Part shown: positions 53,731-62,340 of the stretch, one piece after another
Layout: the number at the start of each line of letters is the position of its first letter
Position numbering within the stretch: the stretch's first letter is position 1
DNA from: Mycobacterium sp. E787
GTDB lineage: Bacteria; Actinomycetota; Actinomycetes; Mycobacteriales; Mycobacteriaceae
Length of the DNA stretch: 64,000 bases
Reading direction: 5' to 3'
NCBI RefSeq assembly: GCF_001668725.1
Contig: NZ_LZKL01000064.1
Span: 1 to 64,000, forward strand
Notes under the pieces: generated by a model
What the model saw: only the letters and a program-made list of their open reading frames with translations
Told to the model about the DNA's origin: nothing
Databases searched by the model: none
Program-made: the position numbers and the translations under genes

Positions 53731-53852
53731 GGAAATCTCCTGGTCTGGGCCTGCTGGTGGCCGCTTGAGCGGCGGCCCGCGAGTATGTCCAGGGTATCTG
53801 GGCGGGGTGTGCGGGACCTACTTGGACACAGCCGGACCCGGCCGCCCGCGTC

Positions 53853-53858
53853 TATGCT
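53853..53858 (+). promoter_or_regulatory. -10 box for a leaderless PemK-like mRNA
   Basis: TATGCT (TANNNT form) ends 6 bases before the ATG at 53865, the spacing of mycobacterial leaderless promoters. It lies in the 134-bp divergent region with lepA. Confidence 0.55.
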
Positions 53859-53864
53859 GCGAAT

Positions 53865-54467
53865 ATGCCGTCCGCCCGAAAGTCTCAGTGGAAGACGTTT
53901 CAGCGGTTCGCGGAAAACCTGGTGTTCGACCGGGCCCCGCGGCTGGCCCGGCACGTGCAGAACTCGCAGACGGTGCTGCGCGAGATCCAGCAGGCGGTGA
54001 AGATCACCGCGAACGTCATCGCCGCGGCCGCGCCGCAACCCCCCGCGGCGGTCACCGCCGGCCGGCCGGTGACCAGCGCCAGCTTCCCGACCGCCCAGCG
54101 GGCGCGCAAGCTGGTCTACGCCCCGAACCTCGACGGTCGGGCCGATCCCGGGGAGATCGTCTGGACGTGGGTGGTCTACGAGGACGATCCCACCCGCGGC
54201 AAGGACCGACCGGTCCTGGTCGTGGGTCGGGACCGGCGCGTCCTGCTCGGGCTGATGGTGTCCAGCCAGGAGCGCCACGCCGGTGATCGCGACTGGGTCG
54301 GGATCGGCGCGGGCGCTTGGGATTACGAGGGCAGGGAAAGCTGGGTCCGCCTGGACCGGGTGCTCGACGTGCCCGAGGAGGGCATCCGCCGCGAAGGCGC
54401 CATCCTGGACCGCGAGATCTTCGACATCGTCGCAGCCCGGCTGCGCGCGGAGTACGCGTGGAGCTAG
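53865..54467 (+). CDS. PemK/MazF-like protein without visible antitoxin
   Basis: A 200-residue protein, the counterpart of Rv2405. The first about 85 residues are an alpha-helical or coiled-like region (FAENLVFDRAPRLARHVQNS). The C-terminal about 110 residues resemble the PemK/MazF barrel: GEIVWTWVVYEDDPTRGKDR and PVLVVGRDRRVLLGLMVSS follow the usual GdivWv.f....G..G..RP.LVv pattern. MazF proteins are mRNA interferases, but activity is not shown, and no antitoxin ORF is adjacent. The mRNA looks leaderless (-10 TATGCT). It could equally be a non-toxic relative. Confidence 0.65.
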   Translation: MPSARKSQWKTFQRFAENLVFDRAPRLARHVQNSQTVLREIQQAVKITANVIAAAAPQPPAAVTAGRPVTSASFPTAQRARKLVYAPNLDGRADPGEIVWTWVVYEDDPTRGKDRPVLVVGRDRRVLLGLMVSSQERHAGDRDWVGIGAGAWDYEGRESWVRLDRVLDVPEEGIRREGAILDREIFDIVAARLRAEYAWS

Positions 54468-54568
54468 CCGGCGCTTCGCCGAGCGCGTCACCACGTCGAG
54501 AAAAGTGCGAGCGAAACGACGGCTCAGCCCGCCGGGCGGCCTTGCGGGCGTGATGTGGGGGCCGGCAA

Positions 54569-54997
54569 TCAGCCCTGCGTGATGTAGGAGTGCAGCTGCT
54601 GCTGCTCGGCCTCGAGTTCTTCCATCCGGGTCTTCACCACGTCACCGATGCTGACGATGCCGATCAGCCTCTTGCCGTCCAGCACCGGCACGTGGCGCAC
54701 CCGGTTCTTGGTCATCAGCACGCTCAGGGAGTCGACCGTGTCGGACTTTGAGCAGGTGGCGACGGTCGAGGTCATGATCTTCGAGACAGGCCGGGACAGC
54801 ACGCTGGCGCCGTGCGTGTGCAGTTGGCGCACGACGTCGCGCTCGGAGACGATGCCGACGACCCCCTCGTCGCCCACCACGACCATGGCGCCGATGTTTT
54901 GCTCGGCGAGGCCGGCGAGCAACTCCTTGACGGTTGCTTCGGGGTTGATCGTCACCACCGCCGCGCCCTTGTTCCGCAAGACGTCCGCAATCCGCAT
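54569..54997 (-). CDS. CBS-domain pair protein
   Basis: A 142-residue protein made of two CBS domains (about 7-60 and 75-130), with VGIVSERDVVRQL and IGIVSIGDVVKTRM as the paired nucleotide-binding edges. Such proteins bind AMP, ATP or SAM and regulate partners. Length and place match Rv2406c of M. tuberculosis. The ATG at 54997 begins the first domain (MRIADVLRNKG). It ends with a Glu/Gln-rich helix (EELEAEQQQLHSYI). Its partner is unknown. Confidence 0.85.
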   Translation of the reverse strand: MRIADVLRNKGAAVVTINPEATVKELLAGLAEQNIGAMVVVGDEGVVGIVSERDVVRQLHTHGASVLSRPVSKIMTSTVATCSKSDTVDSLSVLMTKNRVRHVPVLDGKRLIGIVSIGDVVKTRMEELEAEQQQLHSYITQG

Positions 54998-55169
54998 GAG
55001 GGCCTCCAGCCGGTTGTGATCCGCTTCACACCAGGTTACGGCCAATTCGCGCGCCAGGAAAGCCACCGCGAGCACCGGAACCGGGGGCTCCCATACCCCG
55101 GCATTCACGGCCCAAACCCGGGTCGGCCAAATGGCACTGCGCAAGGCCGCGGCTTGCGAGGATGGGTCC

Positions 55170-56012
55170 ATGATCGAGATCACTTTGCTGGGAACAGGAA
55201 GCCCCATTCCCGACCCCAACCGCGCCGGGCCGTCGACCCTGGTGCGGGCCGGCGGGCAGGTGTTCCTGGTGGATTGCGGGCGTGGGGTGCTGCAGCGCGG
55301 GGCGGCGGTCGGCGTGGGCGCCGCGGGCTTGTCGGCGCTGCTGATCACCCACCTGCACAGCGACCACATCGGCGACCTCGGTGACCTGCTCATCACGCGG
55401 TGGATCACCACGTTCGCGCCCGATCCGGCGCCCCTGCCGATCATCGGGCCGCCCGGCACCGCCGAGACGGTGGAGGCAACGCTCAAGGCGTTCGGCCATG
55501 ACATCGGCTACCGCATCGCTCACCACGCCGACCTGAACGAGCCGCCGGCGGTCGAGGTGCACGAATGCACTGACGGTACGGTGTGGGACCGCGACGGGGT
55601 GTCGATCCGCGTGGCGCCGACCGACCACCGGCCGGTGGCGCCGACCATCGGCTTCCGCATCGAGACCGACGGCGCCTCGGTGGTGCTCGCGGGAGACACC
55701 GTGCCGTGCGCCGGTTTGGACGACCTGGCCCGCGGCGCGGACGCGTTGGTGCACACCGTGATCCGCAAGGACATCGTCGCCAACATCCCGCAGCAGCGCC
55801 TGCAGGACATCTGCGATTACCACTCGTCGGTGCAGGAGGCGGCGGCGACGGCTGCGCGCGCCGGCGTGGGCACCCTGGTGTTGACGCACTACGTGCCGGC
55901 CCTGGTGCCCGGCCAAGAGGAGCAGTGGCGCGCGCTGGCCGCCGCCGAGTTCGGCGGACGGGTCGAACTCGGCGACGACCTACATCGGGTCGAGGTCACC
56001 GCGCGGCAATAG
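55170..56012 (+). CDS. rnz: Ribonuclease Z-like metallo-beta-lactamase
   Basis: A 280-residue metallo-beta-lactamase-fold nuclease of the tRNA 3'-processing type. The metal motif is [10 protein letters not shown] near 63-72, with further ligands in PTDHRP, LAGDTVP and LTHYVPA. It starts [20 protein letters not shown], the conserved RNase Z opening. Length is near the usual 280-310, though the flexible exosite arm is short. It corresponds to Rv2407. Its 3' end overlaps the convergent membrane gene by 17 bp. Confidence 0.9.
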   Translation: MIEITLLGTGSPIPDPNRAGPSTLVRAGGQVFLVDCGRGVLQRGAAVGVGAAGLSALLITHLHSDHIGDLGDLLITRWITTFAPDPAPLPIIGPPGTAETVEATLKAFGHDIGYRIAHHADLNEPPAVEVHECTDGTVWDRDGVSIRVAPTDHRPVAPTIGFRIETDGASVVLAGDTVPCAGLDDLARGADALVHTVIRKDIVANIPQQRLQDICDYHSSVQEAAATAARAGVGTLVLTHYVPALVPGQEEQWRALAAAEFGGRVELGDDLHRVEVTARQ

Positions 56013-56721
56013 CCGCCTTTCGCCGAATGTCGTTCCGGCGCAGCGGTAGCAGCGCACCGGCCAGCACCAGCCACAGCAACGCCGAGACCCGCGCGATCGG
56101 CAGGATCGGCCCCAATTGCGGCCACACCAACACGAACGTCGTCGATTCGGCGAGCGCGGCCGTCGCCAAGCCGACCCAGGCCACCGGTCTCGGCGTCAAT
56201 CCCAGGATGAGGGTGGGCACCGCCATGCCCGCCACAAGCAGACCCAACGCCACGATGTGACCCACGCCGCCGACCAGAAACACCAGGAAGTAAAGGGCGC
56301 GAACCAACGCGGCATCCCCGCTGACGTCCGGCCTTGACAGCGTCCACGCCACCAGCCCGGTCAGGCCCAGACCACCCGCCGCCAGGGTGCCGCCGGTGAG
56401 CGCGATCGTGGCACCGGGGGCGGTGACGCCAAGTTGCCGCAACCGGGTGCTGGCCGTCGCCGCGTAGATCGCCAACGGCACCGACGACGCGAACACCGAG
56501 GTGGCGATCACCTGCACCGCGACCGGCTGGGCGCGCACATAGGCGACAACCGCCGTCGCCGGCCCGTAGGGCAAAGGCGGCACGCCGCCCAGCGTGACGC
56601 CGATCGCAAGGCCGCCGAAAAGCAATCCCAGACAAATCACGGAAAGCAACACCAGCGGCGGTCCCCCCTGCTCGGGGCGGGCGGCGACCGACCGAGTTCC
56701 ATCTGTCGGTGAATCGTTCAT
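55996..56721 (-). CDS. Polytopic membrane protein controlled by a divergent MarR gene
   Basis: A 241-residue integral membrane protein. After a 30-residue cytosolic start it has about six hydrophobic segments ([71 protein letters not shown]) and a basic tail. It resembles small uncharacterised actinobacterial membrane proteins; no transport motif is clear. Its promoter is leaderless (-35 TTGTCA, -10 TATCGT, ATG 7 bases later), and an operator-like palindrome covers the start. Divergent from the MarR gene, it is the likely target of that regulator. Confidence 0.7.
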   Translation of the reverse strand: MNDSPTDGTRSVAARPEQGGPPLVLLSVICLGLLFGGLAIGVTLGGVPPLPYGPATAVVAYVRAQPVAVQVIATSVFASSVPLAIYAATASTRLRQLGVTAPGATIALTGGTLAAGGLGLTGLVAWTLSRPDVSGDAALVRALYFLVFLVGGVGHIVALGLLVAGMAVPTLILGLTPRPVAWVGLATAALAESTTFVLVWPQLGPILPIARVSALLWLVLAGALLPLRRNDIRRKAAIAAR

Positions 56722-56734
56722 GGCGTGAACGATA
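56710..56734. promoter_or_regulatory. MarR operator site 1 over the membrane gene start
   Basis: TGAATCGTTCA (56710-56720) and TGAACGATA (56726-56734) form an inverted pair around 5 bases; the -10 box TATCGT and the ATG of the membrane gene lie inside it. TGAATCGTTCA recurs inverted as TGAACGATTCA in site 2. Confidence 0.65.
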
Positions 56735-56751
56735 GGCCGGGGAATCGGACT

Positions 56752-56757
56752 TGACAA
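56752..56757 (-). promoter_or_regulatory. -35 box of the membrane gene
   Basis: Minus-strand TTGTCA lies 17 bases from TATCGT at 56729-56734, with the ATG 7 bases further on, giving a complete leaderless sigma-A-like promoter. Confidence 0.55.
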
Positions 56758-56761
56758 GACC

Positions 56762-56787
56762 TGAACGATTCACACGTCGAATCATTC
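56762..56787. promoter_or_regulatory. MarR operator site 2 upstream of the MarR gene
   Basis: TGAACGATTCA (56762-56772) and CGAATCATTC (56778-56787) form a second inverted pair 28 bases from site 1. It lies just upstream of the MarR -10 box, suggesting autoregulation together with the divergent membrane gene. Confidence 0.65.
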
Positions 56788-56795
56788 GCGCCCGC

Positions 56796-56801
56796 TATGA
56801 T
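56796..56801 (+). promoter_or_regulatory. -10 box of the MarR gene (leaderless)
   Basis: TATGAT ends 6 bases before the GTG at 56808, as in leaderless mycobacterial transcripts. Confidence 0.6.
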
Positions 56802-56807
56802 GTGGCG

Positions 56808-57299
56808 GTGTCATCGACCCCCGACGACCGTCCCGACGGCGTCGCCTTCCTGTTGGCTCAACTAGGTCATCACGCGGCAACGCTGTTCGCCGAGCAGGTG
56901 GCCACCATCGAGTTGACCCCTCCGCACGCGGGAATTCTGCGCGCCATCGCTGCCGAGCCGGGACGCAGTCAGCAGGCCCTGAGCGCCCAGTTGGGTATGT
57001 TGCCCAGCCGCGTCGTCGTCTACATCGACGAGCTCGAGGACCGCGGCTACATCGAGCGGCGCCGCAATCCCGACGACCGCAGACTGCACGCTCTCTACCT
57101 CACGGCGGCCGGAAAAAGGCTGATGCGCAAGCTTTCCGAAATCGCGCGCCAACACGAGCTGCGATTTGCCAACGCGCTCGACAGTGAGCAATACGGCACC
57201 CTTCGGGAGCTGCTTGCCACGGTGGCGCGGCAGCAGGGCCTGACACCGCGCGTGCACCCGGGTTATGGCACCGTTCGCCCGGCTAGGCCAACCGGGTGA
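56808..57299 (+). CDS. MarR-family transcriptional regulator
   Basis: A 163-residue winged-helix regulator. The N-terminal helix LAQLGHHAATLFAEQV forms the dimer interface. The DNA-binding helix region is SQQALSAQLGMLPSRVVVYI, and the wing DELEDRGYIERRRNPDDRR is the classic MarR signature. The ligand is unknown; such proteins usually respond to phenolics, oxidants or drugs. GTG at 56808 was chosen because a -10 box ends 6 bases upstream and the upstream codons lie in the operator. The target is probably the divergent membrane gene plus itself. It overlaps the transglutaminase gene by 17 bp, tail to tail. Confidence 0.85.
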   Translation: MSSTPDDRPDGVAFLLAQLGHHAATLFAEQVATIELTPPHAGILRAIAAEPGRSQQALSAQLGMLPSRVVVYIDELEDRGYIERRRNPDDRRLHALYLTAAGKRLMRKLSEIARQHELRFANALDSEQYGTLRELLATVARQQGLTPRVHPGYGTVRPARPTG

Positions 57300-58122
57300 C
57301 CTCCACGATCACGTCGAGGTCTGTGGCGCCCTCCCCCGAGTAGATGCCCTTGAGCGGGGCGACATCGGTGTAGTCGCGCCCGGCACCCACGCTGACGTAC
57401 TGCTCGGTGATCTCCGTGTCGTTGGTGGGGTCGAAGTTCCACCAGCCACCGGTCCAGGCCTGGATCCAGGCGTGGCTGCGCCCGTCGACGGTGTCGCCGA
57501 CGACGGCGTTGCGTTTGGGGTGCACATAGCCGGACACGTAGCGACCAGGAATTCCCATGCCGCGCAACATCATCAGCGACAGGTGCACGAAGTCCTGGCA
57601 GACGCCTTTACCCTCGTTCAGCGCGTCCAGCCCGGACGAATGCACGCCGGTGGTCCCGGGCAGGTAGTCCAGCTCGCCGCGCACCCACTTGCCCGCCGCG
57701 ACGACGGCCTCGGCCGGATCGTAGGACTTGGCGATCTTCTTGGCCACGGACGCGACGCGCTTGCTGGTCGGGGTGTGCGGCGTGGGACGCAGCAATTCGT
57801 CGAAGCGATCGATCACCGCCGCGGAGTGCAGGTCGCTCCAGCTGACCCCAGCCACCGCCGGCTCGCCGCGTTCGGTCTCGACCACCGAGGACGACGTCAC
57901 CGTGAGGTCGGTGTGCGGCGCGTGCAGGTCGAACGCCGTGACGGCGGTGCCCCAGTAGTCGATGTAGCGGTAGGACCGCGTCGCGGGAATGGTCTCGACC
58001 CGGTTGAGGATGACGTTCTGCCTGGCGTCCGAGCGCGGGGTCAGCCGAGCCTCGTTGTAGGAGGCGGTCACCGGCGATTGGTAGGCATAGCCGGTGGTGT
58101 GCACGACGCGTAGCCGCCACAT
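57283..58122 (-). CDS. Transglutaminase-like cysteine protease-fold protein
   Basis: A 279-residue protein, the same length as Rv2409c. The N-terminal beta domain (MWRLRVVHTTGYAYQSPVTA, SYNEARLTPRSD) is typical of bacterial transglutaminase-like proteins. The catalytic triad is visible: Cys near 174 (GVCQDFVHL), His near 216 (SHAWIQAW) and Asp near 231 (NFDPTND). It should cleave or form amide bonds, possibly on a peptide made by the two neighbouring genes. The ATG at 58122 shares a base with the stop of the alpha-E gene (TGATG), so the three are translationally coupled. Confidence 0.85.
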   Translation of the reverse strand: MWRLRVVHTTGYAYQSPVTASYNEARLTPRSDARQNVILNRVETIPATRSYRYIDYWGTAVTAFDLHAPHTDLTVTSSSVVETERGEPAVAGVSWSDLHSAAVIDRFDELLRPTPHTPTSKRVASVAKKIAKSYDPAEAVVAAGKWVRGELDYLPGTTGVHSSGLDALNEGKGVCQDFVHLSLMMLRGMGIPGRYVSGYVHPKRNAVVGDTVDGRSHAWIQAWTGGWWNFDPTNDTEITEQYVSVGAGRDYTDVAPLKGIYSGEGATDLDVIVEVTRLA

Positions 58123-59099
58123 CAGGATTCGCCCGGCCTGCTGACCAGCCGGGCGCGCTGGCCCGCGTCCGACCATGCCACCCACGGGGTGACGTGAAAG
58201 TACTGCAGCGACAACGCTTCTCCGACATCGCTACAGGTCCGCTGCAGGGCCGCCAGACGGCTCTCCAACGACTCGAGCAGCACGCCGGGTTGCACGAATT
58301 CCAGTTCGCTGCGCGCCTTCCCGAGCAACCGCTGCGCCTCGGTCGTGGACCCGATCCGGCTCTGCGGATTGTGCAGCAGTTCCTCGAGATTGTGTTCGGC
58401 CAGCCGCAGCGAGTAGAACACCGAACGCGGAAACAGCCGGTCCAGCAACATGAATTCGACCACCCGGCCGGCGTCCAGCACCCCGCGGTAGGTGCGCAGA
58501 TAGGTGTCGTGCGCGCCCGCCGAACGCAACAGCGTCACCCACGCCGGCGACGACGCGCTGTCCCCGACCCGCGACAGCAGCAGCCGCACCGTCATGTCGA
58601 CCCGCTCGATCGCCCGGCCCAGCAGCATGAAGCGATATCCGTCGTCGCGCGACAACGTCGAGTCGGCCAGGCCGGCGAACATCGCCGCGCGGCCCTCGAT
58701 GAACGACAGGAATTCGTGTGGCCCAAGGCGTTTGGCGGCACGCTCGCGTTCGGCCAGGGCGTGGTAGGTGGTGTTGAGACATTCCCAGATCTCGATGGAC
58801 GTCACCTCCCGGGCCGACTTCGCGTTTTCCCGCGCCGCCGTGATGGCGTCGACGATCGAACAGCCTCCCGAAGCGTTGGTGCTGAAGGCCACCATGTCGG
58901 TCAGCGACCAGACATCCAGGTCGTGGTCGGGGGGGTCGATGCCCAGCACCCGCAGCAGCAGCCGGGACGCATGGTCCGGGTCGACGCTGGAATCCTCGAG
59001 CAGTTGGTGCAGCGCGACGTCCAGGATCCGTGCCGTGTCGTCGGCGCGCTCGACGTAGCGACCGATCCAGTAGAGCGCCTCGGCGTTGCGGGCGAGCAT
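58122..59099 (-). CDS. Alpha-E (DUF403) protein
   Basis: A 325-residue alpha-helical protein of the alpha-E/DUF403 family, as Rv2410c. It opens MLARNAEALYWIGRYVERAD, with the family motifs SIEIWECLNTTYHALAERE and GLADSTLSRDDGYRFMLLGR carrying the conserved Glu, Arg and Asp residues. The family is found fused to or beside circularly permuted ATP-grasp enzymes and transglutaminases, and is proposed to serve peptide or amide synthesis. The ATG at 59099 and the stop are both one-base overlaps with its neighbours, so the operon is very compact. Confidence 0.85.
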   Translation of the reverse strand: MLARNAEALYWIGRYVERADDTARILDVALHQLLEDSSVDPDHASRLLLRVLGIDPPDHDLDVWSLTDMVAFSTNASGGCSIVDAITAARENAKSAREVTSIEIWECLNTTYHALAERERAAKRLGPHEFLSFIEGRAAMFAGLADSTLSRDDGYRFMLLGRAIERVDMTVRLLLSRVGDSASSPAWVTLLRSAGAHDTYLRTYRGVLDAGRVVEFMLLDRLFPRSVFYSLRLAEHNLEELLHNPQSRIGSTTEAQRLLGKARSELEFVQPGVLLESLESRLAALQRTCSDVGEALSLQYFHVTPWVAWSDAGQRARLVSRPGES

Positions 59100-60796
59100 C
59101 AGTGCAGCCTCTGCTGTTGCTGTTGCTGGGGTTGTTCGTCCGGGACCTGGGTCGGCTGCGTCTGCTGCTGCGACAACCGCGGCCCGCCCTCGAGCACCGG
59201 GTCGGGAATGGATTTCGGCAGCGCGCGCACCACCTCCGCGCGGCCCAGCTCCCGCGGGCCGGACGCGGCGCGCGGCGCCAGCACCCAGGTGTCCTTCGAC
59301 CCGCCGCCCTGGCTGGAGTTGACCACCCGCGAGCCCTCGACCAGGGCGACCCTGGTCAAACCCCCGGGCAGGACCCACACCTCGTCGCCGTCGTTGACCG
59401 CGAACGGCCGCAGGTCGACGTAGCGCGGCGCCAGCGTGCTCCCGACCTGTGTCGGCACGGTGGACAGTTCCATCATCGGCTGCGCGATCCAGCTGCGCGG
59501 GTCGTCGCGGATCTTCTTGGCGACGGCGGCGAGCTCCTTGTCGGACGCCTCCGGTCCGAAGACGATGCCGTAGCCGCCGGAGCCCTCGACCGGCTTGAGT
59601 ACCAGCTCGTCGATGCGGTCCAGGACCTCTTCGCGTTCGTCGTCCAGCCAGCACCGGTAGGTCTCGACGTTGGCCAGCAGCGGCTTCTCGCCCAGGTAGT
59701 ACTCGATCATGGTCGGCACGTAGGTGTAGACGAGCTTGTCGTCGCCGACGCCGTTGCCGATCGCGCTGGAGATGACGACATTGCCGGCGCGGGCGGCGTT
59801 GACCAGGCCCGCCACCCCCAGCACCGAGTCCGCGCGGAATTGCAGCGGGTCCAGGAAGGCGTCGTCGATGCGCCGGTAGATGACGTCGACCTGGCGCTCG
59901 CCCTCGGTGGTGCGCATGTACACCTGGTTGTCGCGGCAGAACAGGTCGCGGCCCTCGACGAGCTCGACGCCCATCTGCCGGGCCAGCAGCGAATGCTCGA
60001 AATAGGCCGAGTTCGCAACGCCCGGCGTCAGGACGACGACGGTGGGGTCGGCCTCGTTCGTCGCCGCCGAGTTGCGCAGCGCGCGCAGCAGGTGCGACGC
60101 GTAGTCGTCCACGGCGCGCACCCGGTGGGTGGCGAACAGGTTGGGAAAGACCCGCGCCATCGTGCGCCGGTTCTCCATCACATAGGACACGCCCGAGGGG
60201 GAGCGCAGGTTGTCCTCGAGGACACGGAAGTTGCCCTTCTCGTCGCGGATCAGGTCGATGCCGGCCACGTGGATCCGGACGCCGTTGGGCGGGACGATGC
60301 CGAAGGCCTGACGGTGGAAGTGCTCGCAGGAGGTGATCAGGCGGCGCGGGATGATGTCGTCGTTCAGGATTTCCTGGTCGCCGTAGATGTCATCGAGATA
60401 CAGCTCGAGGGCTTTGACGCGCTGGGTGATGCCGCGCTCCAACCGGCTCCACTCGGCGGCGGAGATCACCCGCGGCACCAGGTCGAGCGGGAACGGCCGC
60501 TCCTGGCCGGACAGCGAGAACGTGATGCCCTGGTCGATGAACGCGCGGCCCAGCGCCTCGGCGCGGGCCTTCAGGTCGGAGGCGTCCGACGGCGCAAGCT
60601 CGGCGTAGATGCCCTTGTACGGACCGCGCACGGTGCCCTGCGCGTCGAACATCTCGTCGAAGGCCTTCGAATAAACGCCGGCGTAGGCGTCCGACTCGTC
60701 ATAGCCGCCGAAGATGCGCTCGGCACGCGCGTCCGGGCGCCCCGAAGCGCCGCGCGGTCCCCGCCTGGTTTCCTCAAGCTGGCTCGTAAGACTCAC
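59099..60796 (-). CDS. Circularly permuted ATP-grasp type-2 protein
   Basis: A 565-residue protein of the circularly permuted ATP-grasp family (DUF404/DUF407), as Rv2411c. Motifs include IFGGYDESDAYAGVYSKAFD, VRIHVAGIDLIRDEKGNFRV, LEDNLRSPSGVSYVMENR, LKPVEGSGGYGIVFG and PRYVDLRPFAVNDG for ATP and metal binding. Relatives ligate amino acids or peptides, so an amide-forming role is likely, with the alpha-E and transglutaminase partners. The tail is a Gln-rich tract (QPQQQQQQRLH) that may vary in length. GTG start at 60796; 148 bp separate it from divergent rpsT. Confidence 0.85.
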   Translation of the reverse strand: MSLTSQLEETRRGPRGASGRPDARAERIFGGYDESDAYAGVYSKAFDEMFDAQGTVRGPYKGIYAELAPSDASDLKARAEALGRAFIDQGITFSLSGQERPFPLDLVPRVISAAEWSRLERGITQRVKALELYLDDIYGDQEILNDDIIPRRLITSCEHFHRQAFGIVPPNGVRIHVAGIDLIRDEKGNFRVLEDNLRSPSGVSYVMENRRTMARVFPNLFATHRVRAVDDYASHLLRALRNSAATNEADPTVVVLTPGVANSAYFEHSLLARQMGVELVEGRDLFCRDNQVYMRTTEGERQVDVIYRRIDDAFLDPLQFRADSVLGVAGLVNAARAGNVVISSAIGNGVGDDKLVYTYVPTMIEYYLGEKPLLANVETYRCWLDDEREEVLDRIDELVLKPVEGSGGYGIVFGPEASDKELAAVAKKIRDDPRSWIAQPMMELSTVPTQVGSTLAPRYVDLRPFAVNDGDEVWVLPGGLTRVALVEGSRVVNSSQGGGSKDTWVLAPRAASGPRELGRAEVVRALPKSIPDPVLEGGPRLSQQQTQPTQVPDEQPQQQQQQRLH

Positions 60797-60944
60797 TCGC
60801 TAGATGGTGCCTCAAAATGACGTTCTGGCCGGCCACGGTTTCCCCTTTTGGGAGAAAACGTAACCGACTGCTAACCTGGGCAGTCGCAATCGGGTGTGGG
60901 GCGCCCGAGCAAAGCAACGACTTTTTTGACGAAGGAACTCACGC

Positions 60945-61205
60945 GTGGCCAACATCAAGTCGCAGCAGAAGCGCATCAAGACGAACGAGCGCGCCCGCCT
61001 GCGCAACAAGTCGGTAAAGTCCTCGCTGCGCACGGCCGTGCGCGCGTTCCGCGAGGCCGCCCACTCCGGCGACAAGGAGAAGGCCGCCGAGCTGCTGGTG
61101 TCGACCAACCGCAAGCTGGACAAGGCGGCCAGCAAGGGCGTGATCCACAAGAACCAGGCGGCCAACAAGAAGTCGGCGCTGGCGCGGGCCCTCAACAAGA
61201 TCTGA
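60945..61205 (+). CDS. rpsT: Ribosomal protein bS20
   Basis: An 86-residue small-subunit protein that binds 16S rRNA. The sequence is strongly basic and alpha-helical: [50 protein letters not shown]. Length is as usual. The GTG at 60945 has GAAGGA 8 bases upstream. TAACCT at 60872-60877 is a plausible -10 box in the 148-bp leader shared with the divergent ATP-grasp gene. It corresponds to Rv2412 and ends 25 bp from convergent holA. Confidence 0.97.
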   Translation: MANIKSQQKRIKTNERARLRNKSVKSSLRTAVRAFREAAHSGDKEKAAELLVSTNRKLDKAASKGVIHKNQAANKKSALARALNKI

Positions 61206-61230
61206 GCCCGTTCGGGTCCCTCTCGGCCGT

Positions 61231-62199
61231 TCAGCGGCCCCGGTCGGCCAATTCGGCGACCTGTCTGACCGCCGATTCCAGCGCGTAATCCGCATCGGCG
61301 ACGGCACCCTTGACGTTGGCGTTGAGCGTCGCTACCACCCTCATCGCGGTCGCGACGGTGTCACGCGACCAGCGCCGCGCCTGTTTCTGCGCCTTCTGCA
61401 CGCGCCAGGGCGGCATTCCCAGCTGTGCGGCCAGGCGGTACGGGTCGCCGGACAGCGGGCCCACCCGGCCGATGCTGTGCACGGCCTCGGCCAGCGCGTC
61501 GGCGAGTACCACCAGCGGTTCGCCGCGCAGCATCGCCCACCGCAGCGACTCGGTTGCGCCCGCGACGTCGCCGGTCACCGCCTTGTCGGCGATGTCGAAG
61601 CCCTTCACCTCCGCCTTGCCGCTGTGATAGCGGCGCACCGCGGCGGCATCGACCTGACCCGCGGTGTCGGCGACCAGCTGTGAACACGCGGCGGCCAGCT
61701 CGCGCACGTCGGAGCCGACGGCGTCCAGCAAGGCGGTCACGGTCTCCTCGTCGACCTTGACCCGCAGCTCGCGGAACTCCCTGCGGATGAAGTCGACGCG
61801 CTCGCTGAGCTTGGTGATCCGCGCACACGGATGCACCTGGGCGCCCAGTGACTGCAGCTGGCCGGCCAGCGCCTTGGCCCGCCCGCCGCCGGAGTGCACG
61901 ACCACCAGCACCGTGCCGGTCGGGACGTCGGCGGCGGCCGCGGCGATCATCGTGGCCGCGTCCTTGCCCGCTTCCCCAGCCGCCTCCAGCACGACGATGC
62001 GTTCGTCGGCGAACAGCGACGGGCTCAGCAGTTCGGCGAGTTCGTAGGTGCTCACGTCGCCGGCCCGCATCCGGCTGACCGGAACATCGTCGGTGCCGGC
62101 GCGTGCGCGCGCCGACCGCAGCACGTCGCCGACCGCCCGTTCGACCAGCAGTTCCTCGTCGCCCAGGACCAGGTGCAGGTGGTGCGCATCCTCGCTCAC
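61231..62199 (-). CDS. holA: DNA polymerase III delta subunit
   Basis: A 322-residue clamp-loader subunit. [16 protein letters not shown] opens the AAA+-like domain; [12 protein letters not shown], the lid region ([18 protein letters not shown]) and the C-terminal collar ([40 protein letters not shown]) follow. It opens the sliding clamp during loading. GTG start at 62199. Downstream of comEA-comEC on the same strand; a two-copy 55-bp repeat lies between comEC and holA. It corresponds to Rv2413c. Confidence 0.93.
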   Translation of the reverse strand: MSEDAHHLHLVLGDEELLVERAVGDVLRSARARAGTDDVPVSRMRAGDVSTYELAELLSPSLFADERIVVLEAAGEAGKDAATMIAAAAADVPTGTVLVVVHSGGGRAKALAGQLQSLGAQVHPCARITKLSERVDFIRREFRELRVKVDEETVTALLDAVGSDVRELAAACSQLVADTAGQVDAAAVRRYHSGKAEVKGFDIADKAVTGDVAGATESLRWAMLRGEPLVVLADALAEAVHSIGRVGPLSGDPYRLAAQLGMPPWRVQKAQKQARRWSRDTVATAMRVVATLNANVKGAVADADYALESAVRQVAELADRGR

Positions 62200-62230
62200 C
62201 CCACGATGGTGTCACGTGGGTGCGACGGGT

Positions 62231-62340
62231 TTGATGGTGGCGACCCGCAGCACCCGGCTACGCCGCGCTCGCGATCGCCACGAGGTTGATGGTGGCGACC
62301 CGCAGCGCCCGGCTACGCCGCGCTCGCGATCGCCACGAGG
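62231..62340. repeat. Two tandem 55-bp repeats at the comEC 3' end
   Basis: Copies at 62231-62285 and 62286-62340 differ at one base (A/G). Each carries GTGGCGA at one end and TCGCCAC at the other, so it can form a hairpin, like the REP/MIRU-type intergenic elements of mycobacteria. The second copy overlaps the comEC stop codon (62313-62315): it encodes the last nine residues (LVAIASAA plus stop). Copy number may vary between strains without affecting the protein. Confidence 0.85.
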
